Below, one piece after another: positions 1-11,699 of a stretch of DNA of 64,000 bases; the first letter of the stretch is position 1, and each line of letters begins with the position of its first letter. The DNA lies in contig JAKZZE010000007.1 of NCBI GenBank assembly GCA_024220505.1, positions 1,178,001 to 1,242,000 on the forward strand, read 5' to 3'. Origin of the DNA: Rhizopus arrhizus. Lineage: Eukaryota; Mucoromycota; Mucoromycetes; Mucorales; Rhizopodaceae. The position numbers and the translations under genes are program-made. The notes under the pieces were generated by a model that saw nothing but the letters and a program-made list of their open reading frames with translations, was not told where the DNA came from and made no database searches.

Positions 1-945
1 CGTCGGTTGTTCTGCATCCCGGATGGCTGCTGACAAGCAGGTAGTGTAGATATCATCGGTATCCCAAGTTGATTCAAAACCTGTCTAGTATAGTGGAAGA
101 AGAAGCAGTGCATCGTGTGATTTTGCTCATCCAATACAGAAACGAAATAGAGATTTAAAAATGAATAAGATCTAAAAGCTTACAGGCCAGAGTGGCAGTT
201 TCTAGGCTTTGATATAAACATACAATCTTCCTTTTGAATCCGTCTTGATTTTATCTGTTATTAACCGACCTTTCTTTTTGCTGACCGTTGCTCAAAGAGA
301 CATGAACTAGAGGGTGGGAAACAAATAAATATGCACATTCATCTCTAAACATCGTAAGCCAATAGCTCGCTCATTTAAAGTACCACAAACAGAATGATGT
401 CATGGTAGACCAAGCAGTGGCTTCTTTTGTGAATAAGGCTAAAATTGAAAAAAGAGGCCAGTTTGGTACACTAGCGAAAAAAAAAAGCCTTGGGGCCATG
501 GTTTGAGCTCTCGAGTTGTCGATTCATGTGCTTACATGATGTTTTTCACTATACAAAAACACGCATGTATAACCTGTCGTTTTACTGATCATCCAAGACA
601 GCATCGCTTGATATCCAAAGTTCAAAAGACAACAAGCCAAGCCTGTCCTTCACTCTACCCCCACTTTGCTTTTTTTGTTCATCTCTTGCAGGATTACCAT
701 CTTTTTCCTTCTCTTTTGGCTGGATCCACACGATCGATATTCAGGACATTATGATTTGAATTCAAGACTGATGGCAATCACAACGATCCACAGCAAGCGA
801 TGAGCATTGTTTTTTCTTTCTTAAAACAAGCCTACTTGAATCGTCTGTGCCTGATTTCTATTCATTTCTCAGTTCCATCTTTGTATCGTGTTCAATATTG
901 GGAAACCTTAGACCGAAAAGCACCATCGACAAGACCATTGTCATC

Positions 946-990
<45 letters not shown>

Positions 991-3350
991 GGACAAAGGA
1001 TTGATTGAGAAAAAAAAGCTGGTTGAGTAGTACGAAAGAGATGTAAAGTGCATGGGCAAATTTTATTTGGAGAATAATGGAGAGGTTGTGATATGACATG
1101 GCTTGCAGGATTTTTTTTGGCCTGGATGATCCTTTCTTTTACGCCTGTACATGTCATCGCACAATGCCTTTCATGAATGGGCATTCTGAACACGATGTGC
1201 CATGTTTTTGTAAAGCAATGATGAACTAGTGCCTAGAAAATGGGTTACTCGCTCATTATTTTTCATAAGCTTACACTATAGATTTCATCTCAAACAAGGT
1301 AGAGTCAAAAGAAGCAGAATTTACTTCACGTAGCATACATGGATCTGAAGATAAAGAAAGGTCAGTGCTTGATAAAGTCAGCAGAAAATATATACAGCTA
1401 TTCTTTTGGCTTCATCCTCAAGTTACTTAAAAAAAATAGTACAGTAACGCATCACTCTCTAGACATTTCAAAGAATAGCCTTCAGCTCTATGCAGAGTAC
1501 TTTAGACAGTGACAATAAAGCATGCGTCAGCTTGCATTGATTTTTTCTTCTTAACAGAGCTTTCAAGATTATTAGCAAAGAGATCACTTGTAACAGCTAA
1601 AGAATTCAAGACATGTATTACATGTAATCATTATTGCAATAACCTGAAGGTTGTTTATCAGCAAGATGTATATATAAACTTAACAATGAATGCATTTTTG
1701 CTTTAGCACTTGTAAACATGAAAATCGAACGTCTGTTCGAAAGCAATCCCTTGCCGGTAAAACATTTTAGTTTTTCACTAGTTTTTACGGAAGCCAGTGC
1801 CTTGCTCTCATACATGCTAAAGTTTATCACAAGGTCTTTAATGAAAGGTACTCAGATGGCCAGCCTATATAGCTCAGTCGAGCAAAGCAGTCCATCCGAT
1901 TTTTGAATTGTATATATGAAATAGATGTGAATACACCATGAGTATACAAACTATAATGATCAATTGTATGCATCCTATCCAGAAAACCCTATCAATGCGT
2001 CCGTCTCTGGCACGAGGCATCAAACAGCAAAGTCCGTAAGTCACACTGATACTGCTTAGTTTGGAAAGGACAAGCCAAATATGTTCACAACAGATTCAGT
2101 TAGCATTCGACTTGCTCTTTGATACCATTGGAGTTTCAAACTATTTTTTAACTCTGCGATAACCACCTTTTGAGATCAATAAAAAGAGATGACTGATAAG
2201 TTGTTTAGAGAAAGTAGGGAGTGGTGAAGTGTTCATAGTATGATCATTTAAATAGGCACTTCACCTTGGCAGAAAGAGCCTTGCGTATCAAAGAATCAAT
2301 ACGTTTAAATTAGCACAAAATTACATTTGCATTTTACAAAAGCTCAGTGAAAACAAAAAATGACAACCATCTTGATGGGTGAGATTTGCTTTGCTTTAGG
2401 AAAAAAAAGAGCATCCTACAAGACTATATAGAGATAAGAACACAGTGGAATTTGACCTAAAAAAGGCATCATGACTTGCAAATAGGGTGTATCGTCTGTT
2501 TGGTTCCTATAGAAATAAAACCGCATCTCCGCTTCTCTATCGTCATCTTGAAAGAATCAAAACGCGTCAGAGATTCTCAGTGAACGGTTAGTGCGGGATA
2601 GGACATGAAGAGCGTCAACTGCGATGGATTCCAGATACACTGACACCATTCCTTTTCGTCCTCTCCGAAAAGGAGAGGGCATCCGAATCCCCCAACGCTT
2701 ACACCCTGGCATATATCCAAAATTAAGGTTGTAAATAAAAAATGTGCCATGAAATATGAAAGGGGCTTGATGTCAATAGGTTATTGAGTTGAGAGAGACG
2801 ATGGGCTATAGCAGAGTCAACTATCAAATTCAAACGTATTTTTGATCCAAAGACAAGGGCCTATGTATAAAGTGAAGCTGAATTAACCCGTGTAATTTAC
2901 TATTCACCCTTGCCATTTATTTTTTAAGGTTGCCACATACCATTCTTTTCATGATCATTTGGGTATGTGGCTACTTTATGACGATGAGGCTTATGAAAAG
3001 TGATCAAGGTTATGTTTGGCAGTAGGATGTATCCTATACTTTTTTTAAGCTAGTGTTTGGATATTCCCTTGTCTCTAAAAGAAGGTCAAAGGGATAATTA
3101 AAGTCCTGCTTCATATCAAATAAACATGCACAAAACATAACGTATGACGTGCCTCAATCTCTTTAAAATTCAATCTAAAACACAAGACTTTTCTGGAACT
3201 AAATGTTTAAACGCTGGCGGAGATGCAATATATCTGCTAATGGTGCTTGGTTACCATGTGAGGTTGTAATTAATTTAAAATGTGGGGAAAAACAGCAATG
3301 ACCCTTTTTTTCATTCTTTCCTTTCTTTTCTTTTTATCCTTTCTTTTTCA
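1..3350. other. AT-rich stretch, no recognisable gene
   Basis: I see no convincing coding region here. The open frames are short, lack codon structure and match no family I know. It contains a T run of about 40 bases near 949-989 and many smaller A/T tracts. A spliced gene with very short exons or a non-coding RNA cannot be excluded from sequence alone. Confidence 0.5.
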
Positions 3351-3755
3351 ATGTTTACCTGGATCTCACTCATACTCTTGACTCCTTTTCTGTTGACGAT
3401 TATTGGTCTCCTTGCTATTTTGGCTGTTATCACAAGCACCATCACATCCTCTTTTATTTTCATTCGACTTGCTTTTCTGACAATAGAAATGGTATCAGGA
3501 TTAGCTGCTGAGTCAACCAATTGGTTGCTATCCACTTGTGTGGCCCATCTTCAGGAATTCTTATCACGACACCAAAAGGCTTATTCACCCAAAAATAAAC
3601 AGGCGATTCGACCCACACTAAAGAAGCGTAAATTACCGCCTTCCTCCTTGTACTTGAACTCCATCTCTTATAAATCCACCTTGAAATCCACCTACTCAGT
3701 GTCTGTGCCCGGAACGCCTGATCCAGAATCGTTTAACTATCAATTAGCCATTTGA
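3351..3755 (+). CDS. small two-pass/hairpin membrane protein, unknown function
   Basis: The frame codes for 134 residues from the ATG at 3351. It is open further upstream to about 3282 but has no ATG there, so either 3351 is the start or an upstream exon exists that I could not fix. Residues about 3-45 are almost entirely hydrophobic (two adjacent segments, FTWISLILLTPFLLTIIGLL onwards). An amphipathic stretch follows (TIEMVSGLAAESTNW), then a basic, Ser/Pro-rich tail with KKRK. A double hydrophobic segment followed by an amphipathic helix resembles the hairpin layout of lipid-droplet assembly (promethin/LDAF1-type) proteins; this is inference from layout, not from a recognised motif. It has no close neighbour gene. 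Confidence 0.5.
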   Translation: MFTWISLILLTPFLLTIIGLLAILAVITSTITSSFIFIRLAFLTIEMVSGLAAESTNWLLSTCVAHLQEFLSRHQKAYSPKNKQAIRPTLKKRKLPPSSLYLNSISYKSTLKSTYSVSVPGTPDPESFNYQLAI

Positions 3756-5288
3756 TAAGGACCGTCAGATACCTTCCGTCATCTACTGTTTACCTCGTAT
3801 GGATCATTTCACTAGTTGGAGAGACAAATATACTTTTTGTGCTCGTCTCTTTCTTTTTCTTTTTTTTTTTTTCTTTTTTTTTGCTTGTTTCATGGCTTGG
3901 AACAGCATCTTCGTCATTTGTTTAGAACTCCTTTTTTGTAAATAAATATTTATTGAGCAAATGTAGACAGAAATTAGATTTTTGCAAACAGTCCAAGAAC
4001 ACAGACATCTGCAGCAGTGATACAATGTCTGTGGGGTTCAGTAATAGACATAGTATATCGTACTTTTCATCCTTAAACACTCAATCACTAGCACTTTGTA
4101 TGTAGTTGTGCTTTTTTTTTTGTATGTGACACGTATAATCAATCATTTCAGCAAGCATTTGTTCTATTTGTCACATGATACATTGATCCCAGTGCAGTTC
4201 AATGACAAGTACCTTAAAATAGAGTTTCACATCCAAAAATAGGAATTTTTGATTGTTCAAATTCTAATCTTGACGAACTTATAATACTCATTTGCTATTA
4301 GCACAATTTGCACTGTTTGAACTTTTTTTATGCCTAATCAATTTTATGTTTACACTCCAGTGATCGGCGATGGAATTTACACATTTAGAAAATTCAATTT
4401 TTAAAGCTGAGATTTTTTTTTTCTTTTTTGCCCTGACGAGACTGTTTGGGAAAATATGTAAAGTCTTTATGAGACAAATTAAATGATTTTATAGCGTGTT
4501 ACCTATTTCAGTTTGCGAAATTGTTTGTTATTATATACTGATAAAGCACATAACTTTTACCATATGCATTGAATTCTGTTGCACCAAGTCGAGTAAGGAC
4601 CGTATGTGAAGGTAATCCAGCCTTTTTTGAAGAGGAACTATTGCTTACATTGTAGCACGCACTGTAAGCTTCAATGATCTGAGATTAATTGATATAGTAC
4701 CTTTTTATATAGACTATTCAATGCATCTTTCTCGTATTTTTTTTTAAAAAAAACAATTGAACACACTGCCTAAACACAATTTTGTAGACTTTTTAGGGTC
4801 TGATTTGCAGAAAACGACTGTTTTTGCAGGCTCTTCTTTTATTAGTTTTCGCTGTTTATTGAATACATAGGTTTTATAGCTTTAAATTGATAGACGTACA
4901 AACGTTTAATTTAAAACATCCAAAGGGATAGTAACCAAAACTTGACTGCTCTGTGTAGGTATTTTCCTGAAGTTTCTTAGGTAACTAAATGTTGGCAATT
5001 TGCTTCCAAGTCCACTACGATTTTCAAAAAGTGCAGACTGAAGAAGCAGAGCATTATACTCTGCACGCTCCTTCAAAGTAATTTTTTGTCAATAGGTTTT
5101 CAACACTTGCACCGATATACGTCTACCCAAATACTTTTGAAGCAAACAGGAGTTGCATTTGTGTTTCAGCAAACTTCTTTACTTTTTTTTGGGTCTGTTG
5201 GGAGTGTAAGTTGTCCACCAAATTTATGAGCAAAACATGCTTCCGGAGAAACTAAGGCAAGAGATTTCATGACTCCTCAGAAATCTAT

Positions 5289-5322
<34 letters not shown>

Positions 5323-6452
5323 AGTGTTAAATATACCGCAGAATTGCAACATCAAAACAGGTTGCTTCATTACTATTGCTGTGTCCATTATACAAATTTT
5401 GAATATGTTATTCAAAATCAACTTTGGTTCAGTCGTAATCTTTGATATATCCTGGAAAACTCTTGTGGTGTCTTTTCCATTTTCTTGAATTCGCTATTAC
5501 TTATGTCATAAACCTTCTTCTCAATTTGAACCACCAAACAAAAGTCTACTTTATAGCCTGCGCTTTTGGAACACCCGTTTATGGAATAGCTTTAGCAAAT
5601 AATAATAAAAGTCAATCATTTAGCCTCAACAAGGCTTCCCTCCAAGACTATTTCCGACATAGTTGCAAAAAAATTATTACGTCTAATGTACTTGGACAAT
5701 TTCAATTTTCGATGTAAGGGATGCATCGCCAAACGATTGAGTGTAGTTTTAGTATCATGTCTTTGTAACAATTCAATATCCAATTTTATTATTCAACATT
5801 TTATAGATCCAAAGATCGAGAATTTACAAGTGTTTTCAGCATTTTGTACTTTTTGTTATTATCTAATGGCCTTTTGATTGTCTTTGCCTTGGTTTATTGC
5901 TCCTTTCTAGAAAAAGAGTGAAGATAATGTAATGACCGAGAAATAAATTCATCATTTATATTGTCAATATCCATCAAAATCAATCCTTGGATGTTAGATA
6001 TATGAATTAGAAGTTATCTATGCTCATCGTTCTCGTTCGCAAGACTATCCATTTAAAGCTACAAAATCCATGTATTCAACAAACGGCGAAAACTATTAAA
6101 AGAAGAGCCTCCAAAAGTAATCTTATTTCTTGCTCTGCTTTATGAAGTCAATAATCTTCACATTCCAGTAGGTATGACAAGAAAGTAGGCGTTGCATGTC
6201 GAGAACCATTGAAAAAAAAGGGTCTCTTTTATGAAATGCGCATGTTTTTTTAATTTGCGTTTTACAAGACTCTAAACGATTTCAATCCCCATTTTTTTAA
6301 AATAATTAAAAAAAAAAGCTTCATTTACATCAACTCTATCTTTTTTTAAATTAAAAAAAAAATCAATACATTGTTAAAAATGACGGCTGATTAAAAATGT
6401 TTCATGCAAATCAACTGGAGTTGAACAGCATACATGACAACTAAACTTTCAA
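3756..6452. other. intergenic, low-complexity, no gene seen
   Basis: Very AT-rich sequence with poly-pyrimidine tracts (about 3847-3883), an A run of about 30 bases near 5290-5320 and many T tracts. The open frames are short and unrelated to any family I recognise. It separates the 3' end of the small membrane protein gene from the 3' end of the MFS transporter gene. Confidence 0.5.
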
Positions 6453-8310
6453 TCAAATAATTATAAACAATCTTTTCTTTAAAGAGAACCTAAAGACAAT
6501 AAGTAAAACAACCCCAACCAGGTAACATATACCCGTAAAATATTTATAACTCTCAAATGGGCCTATTCCCTTCACTGAGGATTCTATCGTGCCAGCCAGA
6601 TTCGGACCAAACATCGATACGACAGTGATCACAAGAAAAACCGATATGCCTGTTTCAAATTTTTCATACCCTGTTACGAGCATTATGATCGCAGGTGCTT
6701 TGCAATAGTCAATCAATAAGCAGTTCCAATCGATATATTTTTACTTACTGAGTGTGATAAAGGCGCCACCAAAGAACCCATAGATGATAGAGAACGCAAG
6801 GAGTGTTTCAAAGTTAGTTGCAAATGTCCATACCAGCAGGCACGACAGTCCAGATAGTGTGCAGTATAATATGACCACATTGACATGCCCAATATAGTCA
6901 GCCAACAGTCTACAGGAATAAAAAGACGTATGAATATAAAGCTATATCATCATGCATCCTTTGCTTCTTGCTTTTTTCATACCCTGAAAGAGTTCTTCCA
7001 ATCGCATTCAATCCTGAGCCGACAGACAGAATCAGGGCACCTTGATAGGACGATAATCCAAGATGGGTTGCATAGGCTTAAGAAAGCAGTGGGTTTTAGA
7101 GAATGTGTATAAAGAAAGCAGCAACTTACATGGAAGAAAATAAGCGGGCGTATTATAACCTGCCTCAAGCAAGATGTCGGTGATACACCAAAGAAGATAG
7201 CGCCAATCTTTAGCTACACTGAAATCAAATGTTTCCTTGAGTGGTGGCATCTTGATGGTTTTATTGGACTTTGCATCTTTCTTGATACCTAAAAGACAGC
7301 AAGCTAGTAATCCGACGACGAGACAGACCAAGCTCATGATACGGTAGCACCTGAATTGTCTGATCAGTACCCTATCGAGAGGGAATCCTAAAGTCATCTT
7401 TTTACCAGTTTGCTCCAAATCTTGAATTCAAAGGATCCATGACGAACGGAAAGACGAGCCCGCCGATACTTATGCCGCTTGATGTCAGACCTAGGGCGAT
7501 GCCTCGATGCTTTGAAAAGTATTGAGGAACGATACTAAGCGCAATCTATGTCAAAAGGGGAATCGTCAGTAGACGTCATGACCACAGGCTTGTGCTCCTG
7601 CTGCTGTTTGCCTACATAAAACATGATGGACACACCCGTTCCATAAACAACACCATGTGTCAAGTAAAGATGCCAAACCTTTAAATAATAAGCCAGTGAG
7701 TCATCTGATGATCGAGTGGCTCCTGTTACCTCTGTGCTAAAGCTTGCCAACAGTAAACCTAAACTGGAAATCACGACAGAGACCAGCAAAGTGTTTCTTG
7801 GTCCGAGTGTACTCAAAATCAATTGAGACAAGGGACCGAGGACATTGATCAAGATGTTGTAGATCGTTTGCGCAAAACTAAGTTGTAATGACAAATGGGT
7901 TGGATCACTACCAAATTGATGTTGTTCATAATAATTTTGCATAATACCTAAAAGTGGTCCATACGGGATTTAAATGTGGATGGTTTTTAAATAGACCTTT
8001 GGATTTGACTTACCCCTAAATAGATACATATTAGTCAGGGCCGCAGTGTTCAACAAAATGAGTTTCTTTACCATGATTGACCAGTGGCAAGACCTACTGT
8101 AAGGATCAGAAAGGTGCTCAAAACAACAAGCCATGGGTAGATATCTTTTTCTTCTTCTTTTGCTGTTTCCACATCAAATGACCCCAATTCCTCTTTTTCT
8201 ACCTTCACATTGTCGTTTTGGGCATCTAAACGTTTTAAAGGAGCACTAAGGTTCTATCGATTCACACTTTCAAGCATCATCTTACCACTTTTGGATCTTG
8301 ATGAGTCCAT
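6453..8310 (-). CDS. MFS transporter, monocarboxylate/riboflavin (MCT/MCH-like) type
   Basis: A predicted 440-residue, roughly 12-TM major facilitator of the fungal monocarboxylate-transporter-like family (Mch4/Mch5 relatives), probably a plasma-membrane solute carrier; the substrate cannot be told from sequence. Exons on the minus strand: 8310-8286, 8225-8072, 8015-8014, 7947-7730, 7678-7616, 7545-7406, 7350-7130, 7076-6983, 6909-6749, 6697-6453. These sum to 1323 nt (441 codons with the stop). Family signatures seen: YPWLVVLSTF at TM1, SWGIMQNYY after TM1, the long TM3-4 segment with LTHGVVYGTG, KHRGIALGLTSSGISIGG, SYQGALILSVGSGLNAIGR in TM7-8, and a TM10-11 region with ITLTPAIIMLVTGYEKFETG. 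The start is the ATG at 8310, followed by a short acidic N-terminus. All introns are 51-73 nt with GT...AG ends. The odd point is the 2-nt third exon, listed separately. Confidence 0.85.
8014..8015 (-). other. predicted 2-nt microexon (GG) of the MFS transporter gene
   Basis: Exon 2 ends TCATG at 8072, followed by donor GTAAAG. An intron of 56 nt (8071-8016) has branch-like CTGACTAAT and ends TTTAG. Two bases GG follow, then a strong donor GTAAGT. A 66-nt intron (8013-7948) ends CTTTTAG before exon GTATTATG. Only inclusion of GG gives S-W-G-I-M-Q-N-Y-Y, which matches the family consensus here, and keeps the 1323-nt CDS divisible by three. Direct splicing of exon 2 to exon 4 gives a stop within nine codons. 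Confidence 0.65.
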
Positions 8311-9112
8311 GGTGGTACTGGTAGATGATAACGAATGGCTGGCTGGTAAACATAATGTACATGTTGACACTACATCATTATCTTCTAAATGAAGACACTT
8401 TTTCATTCTCATGGTTTAAAAGTATTAAAAAAAGAAAAGAAACAGGATCCAATCGCTTACTCTTTAGAACATGGTGGTTTAGTTTCAAGATTAGGCCGGT
8501 AAGTGGAGTCGATGCATAAAAATGACTCGATACTTACCGAACACCATGTCGTATAAAATGATTTTCTTTGTTTTGAATTAGTCATTCAATTAGGAAAAAA
8601 AAAAAAAAAAAAAAAAAAAAACACCTTTAGCTCGTCATCAAACAAAACATCAAAAAAGAAAGAAAAAAATACTCTTTTTGATAGCAGACAAAGGTTGGTG
8701 TATTTTATTTTCATAAACCATACGCTCCATGTTTCTTCAAAAATGCCTCTGTTGAATTCAAAGTTCCCAAATGACTTTTTTTTTCAAGTTTATCCGAAAT
8801 TAATTTTAAAGAGGATGCATTTTGTTAAAAGCGGATTGAAAGCAGTTTACCCAAGATGCTGATGGCTCAAGCCATCCTCCAACCTCTGAGGGCAGAACAA
8901 CTTGAGGTCGCCAATCAACATTTTGCTGCTGCCTACTCCAGTTTTTGACGTGAAACTTTGTTTTGAAAATGTTGCTCTCCTTGGATCATGTTAGAAACAG
9001 ATCAGACTGTTTTACGAATTCAGTCCTGATGAATAAAGAAAAAGGGATCGATGCGGTTATAAAGATGCTTTTTGTCTATTTTGGCAAATAGATCGACAGT
9101 TGCGCTGTCTAT
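8311..9112. other. intergenic upstream of the MFS gene
   Basis: Holds the presumed promoter of the minus-strand MFS gene and an A run of about 26 bases near 8597-8622. No gene or clear promoter element recognised. It ends where similarity to the mariner-like transposase begins. Confidence 0.45.
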
Positions 9113-9418
9113 CACTCCACAATTGATCAGCTAATGGACCGATTAAACAGCAGTTTCAGTGAGCTAACTATTTCCAAAAGAACACTGTATCGGTACATGG
9201 CTGATCTTTGGATTTTCTCTTTGAAAAGAGTGCAGCTGGAGCCCGAGGAGAGAAATGCCCCTGAAAAAAATACAAGCGAGGAAAGAGTGGGTAGAGGAAG
9301 CTATAGCAATGGGTGTGGATTACATGAACAACTGTGTATTCATTGATGAGGCTGGTTTCAACGCTAACTTAAGGAGAACCCAAGGTTGGGCACCTGTTGG
9401 AGAGACCCCTAAAGTAAA
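9113..9418 (+). pseudogene. truncated Tc1/mariner-like transposase fragment
   Basis: Nearly base-for-base the reverse complement of part of the element at 15.1-16.6 kb, covering from the end of the helix-turn-helix region (IDQLMDRLNSSFSELTISKR) through the first catalytic aspartate block (CVFIDEAGFNANLRR) to GWAPVGETPKV. One frame change around 9260-9280 splits it. The second and third catalytic acids and both termini are missing, so it cannot be functional. It abuts the degenerate PD-(D/E)XK-like copy without an obvious boundary signal. Confidence 0.85.
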
Positions 9419-9440
9419 TGATTTCACTCTTACTTGCAAG

Positions 9441-10019
9441 GAAGATTTTTAGACGAAAATGGCCAAGAGTTTTGTAATTTTATTGTCCCAACTGAATACT
9501 GTCCTAGAATTGATTTGATCAGCAAGGTCGTTTTTAACTGATGTACGAATCGTTAACGTCATAACTACAACAATCGTTAAAGCAGAAAAAGATTCATATG
9601 TTGTTGAACCTCTAGGATTTATGCATCAAAATTTTGGTGCTGTCCTTTATACTTCTTATAGTCTTGAAACTGATTTGCCTCCTATAGTCATAAATACTAT
9701 TGAGACCTTTGAAGAAAAGAAATTTAGTCAAATCATTCAACAATGCACCAACATTTTTGAACAATATAACACTCTTCCTATTTGTGTGATCATCGTTGTC
9801 CAGCAACTTGATGAAAAAATTATTGAACAAAGCTCGCAGCACCACGATCTCCCACTTCTTAGAGAAATAACGTGTGCATTTTGGGCAAAGCAGTGTATAT
9901 TAATGTCATCAAAGGATATTAAGCTCAACAAGAGTGAGGTAAGACACCATCCATTATTGGATATTATAATTGCTATTACGAGCAATGAGAAAGTTATATT
10001 ATGTAACGATAGCTTATAA
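9441..10019 (+). pseudogene. degenerate PD-(D/E)XK nuclease-like family member
   Basis: The frame from about 9521 to the stop at 10019 aligns along its length with the minus-strand protein at 10.5-11.6 kb: shared KDSYV/EDSYV, IIQQCTNIFEQYNTLPI versus AIQYCTLTFERYNRLPI, and a FWAKQC versus WAEHC block. The putative catalytic D is lost (CDVLY has become GAVLY) and the E-x-Q signature has become N-T-I. An upstream open stretch (9441-9539, ENGQEFCNFIVPTEY) is in another frame, so at least one frameshift is present. I read it as a dead paralogue; a divergent spliced gene that lost nuclease activity is the alternative. Confidence 0.6.
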
Positions 10020-10045
10020 TAAAACAGTTTATTTGAATTTTCTAT

Positions 10046-10345
10046 TGTTATTTTTATGGGTTGGCTTGTTGTAAGTGAGTTAATTTGAGTTAAGTTTGCT
10101 TGTAAAGCTTGATTTAAGGTTGTGATTGCCTTGTAAGTTGTTGTGTTATATAGAATTTAAGCAGATGCTTGATAAGTAGTGACCACCAGATCTTATATGT
10201 AAGATCAATACGATGTTTCTTGATAAAATAATATAAAAAGTAAAGTAAAATAAGAGATCAGGAACTTTTATAAGTTAGCCTGCTTTATTGAGTTAAGTAT
10301 ATATAAAAATATAAAAGAACTTGACTAATTTTTCTTCCTTGACTG
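10046..10345 (+). repeat. LTR-like dispersed repeat
   Basis: Shares with 40430-40847 (and its inverted copy at 41774-42190) a core TGACCACCAGATCTTAT followed by GTAAGATCAAT, then ATGTTTCTTGA and ATCAGGAACTTT. The GATCTTA...TAAGATC pair could form a hairpin. A TATA-rich stretch follows (tatataaaaatataaaag). Size, composition and occurrence without internal coding sequence suggest a solo LTR of a Ty1/Ty3-type element. Exact ends are uncertain. Confidence 0.5.
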
Positions 10346-10365
10346 AATGGTTGGGGATATATACA

Positions 10366-10372
10366 TAATATA

Positions 10373-10403
<31 letters not shown>

Positions 10404-10506
10404 GACTTTTTTCATTTTTTTGACTTTTTTCACTTTTCGACTTTTTTCACTTTTCGACTTTTTTCACTTTTCGACTTTTTTCACTTTTCGACTTTTTTCA
10501 CTTTTG
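10366..10506 (+). repeat. (TA)n tract plus 17-bp minisatellite
   Basis: A (TA)n run at about 10366-10390 leads into a T run. Then about six tandem copies of the 17-mer GACTTTTTTCACTTTTC follow, the first two imperfect and the rest perfect. The array touches the 3' end of the minus-strand PD-(D/E)XK-like gene and supplies its last codons. Confidence 0.85.
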
Positions 10507-11590
10507 CTTCGTGTAACCTCTTTTACTAGCTACTATGGTCACACTATTATAATGGCAGCGTAAACTCTCACTGTTGTTGGATTGCTTGATTGAGCTTATG
10601 TTTTCAAGATGGCCTTGTTCAAAGCATTTCTTCCAATTGGTCCTGTCTGTTTTTCCACTTTTGAAACGTTGAACAAATTCGTATAGCTCTGTATTAAGTT
10701 CTTTGTTGTCAGGCTCTAGAGCGGTTGCGGGCCTTTTTTTGTTCAGATAAATTAAAGGAGGGGTTTCTTCAACTGGAGTTATTTCAATGGCGTCACAGTA
10801 TTTCCTTCTCTGTCGCTGTAAAAACGACAAAGTGTCGTCCACATAGCTCAATGCTTTTTTGTTTGAAACTTTGTCTCCTTGTTCCAGGCATTTTTTTTTT
10901 TACTTTTTGTAACTGAATTTCACTGATATCACAAATGTTTTTTACGGCCTCCATTTTTTCGGTTTCTTCTCCCATTATCTGATCAAGATTTCCCTGAGTA
11001 ATTGTATAAAGTAATTTTATCAAAGAGTCATTCTTTCCATAATCCAAAGTATTGATAGAGAGAGATTGAGAGCAGAGAAAATGACCAACCGCTTGCAAAG
11101 GATGCAATGTTTCTTCTTGTTGATTTGCCTGTAATGTCGAGGAAGTCAGCAGCAAACAATGCTCAGCCCATCCAATGCTTTGTATCTGTCTGGCAAAGGG
11201 GAAGTCACTATCTTCAGACTTGCTCATTAAAAACACCGTAGCATTTGCAATGCCAAATATTACAATTATAGGGAGTCTGTTGTAGCGCTCAAATGTGAGG
11301 GTACAGTACTGAATGGCGTGTGTCAAAAACTTTTCATCGACCTTATTTTGCACCTCCACCAATATTGGAGGAAACGAACTCAAGGGATTAGAAGGAGCAT
11401 AAAGAACATCGCATTTTTTTCCGGTTATGAATTCTGTAGGCACCGAAACGTAGCTGTCTTCTGCCGCTTCTGGCACGAGATCTTTTGATAGCGCGATTAT
11501 TACTAATAAATAATGTGTCGCACTTTTGAAAATGTATGTCGTCTCGCAAACTTGCCGTTTGGTCGTCCCTCTGAGTCTCGCAGTTTGAAC
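10498..11590 (-). pseudogene. PD-(D/E)XK (Rpn-like) nuclease-family protein, one frameshift
   Basis: Two overlapping frames make one protein. The upstream part (from about 11590 to 10890) carries HYLLVIIALSKDLVPEAAED, then KKCDVLY, then PPILVEVQNKVDEKF and TFERYNRLPIIVIFG. The D of CDVLY and the E-x-Q of ILVEVQ have the spacing of the PD-(D/E)XK fold used by Rpn-type and other transposon-linked nucleases. The downstream part (10892-10498) has a coiled/linker region and FKSGKTDRTNWKKCFEQGH with LRCHYNSV. The two join only if one base of the 11-A run near 10890-10900 is gained or lost, so this may be a true frameshift or a homopolymer error. A clear ATG start was not found. The N-terminal extension in another frame (MGRHVGNCKRKR at 11657) may be an exon or noise. 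The family looks multicopy in this genome. Confidence 0.55.
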
Positions 11591-11699
11591 AGCCTTTCTC
11601 GACTTTTTCGTTACGATGCGCCCTTTTTCTCTTGCAGTTTCCTACATGCCGCCCCACTGCTATTCAAGAGCCTTCAATCTTCTTTGGTTGTATCTTGTT

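Noticed and set aside
1718..1906. Short plus-strand frame MKIERLFESNPLPVKHF...
   Set aside because: 62 codons, no family match, and overlapped by an equally open antisense frame; not enough support.
2580..2710. Possible small structured RNA (short inverted pairs such as CCTCTCCGAAAAGGAGAGG)
   Set aside because: One strong hairpin only; no tRNA A/B boxes or cloverleaf, and no other support.
5442..5877. Two overlapping plus-strand frames of 91 and 63 codons
   Set aside because: No recognised domain, AT-rich, no splice structure that joins them convincingly.
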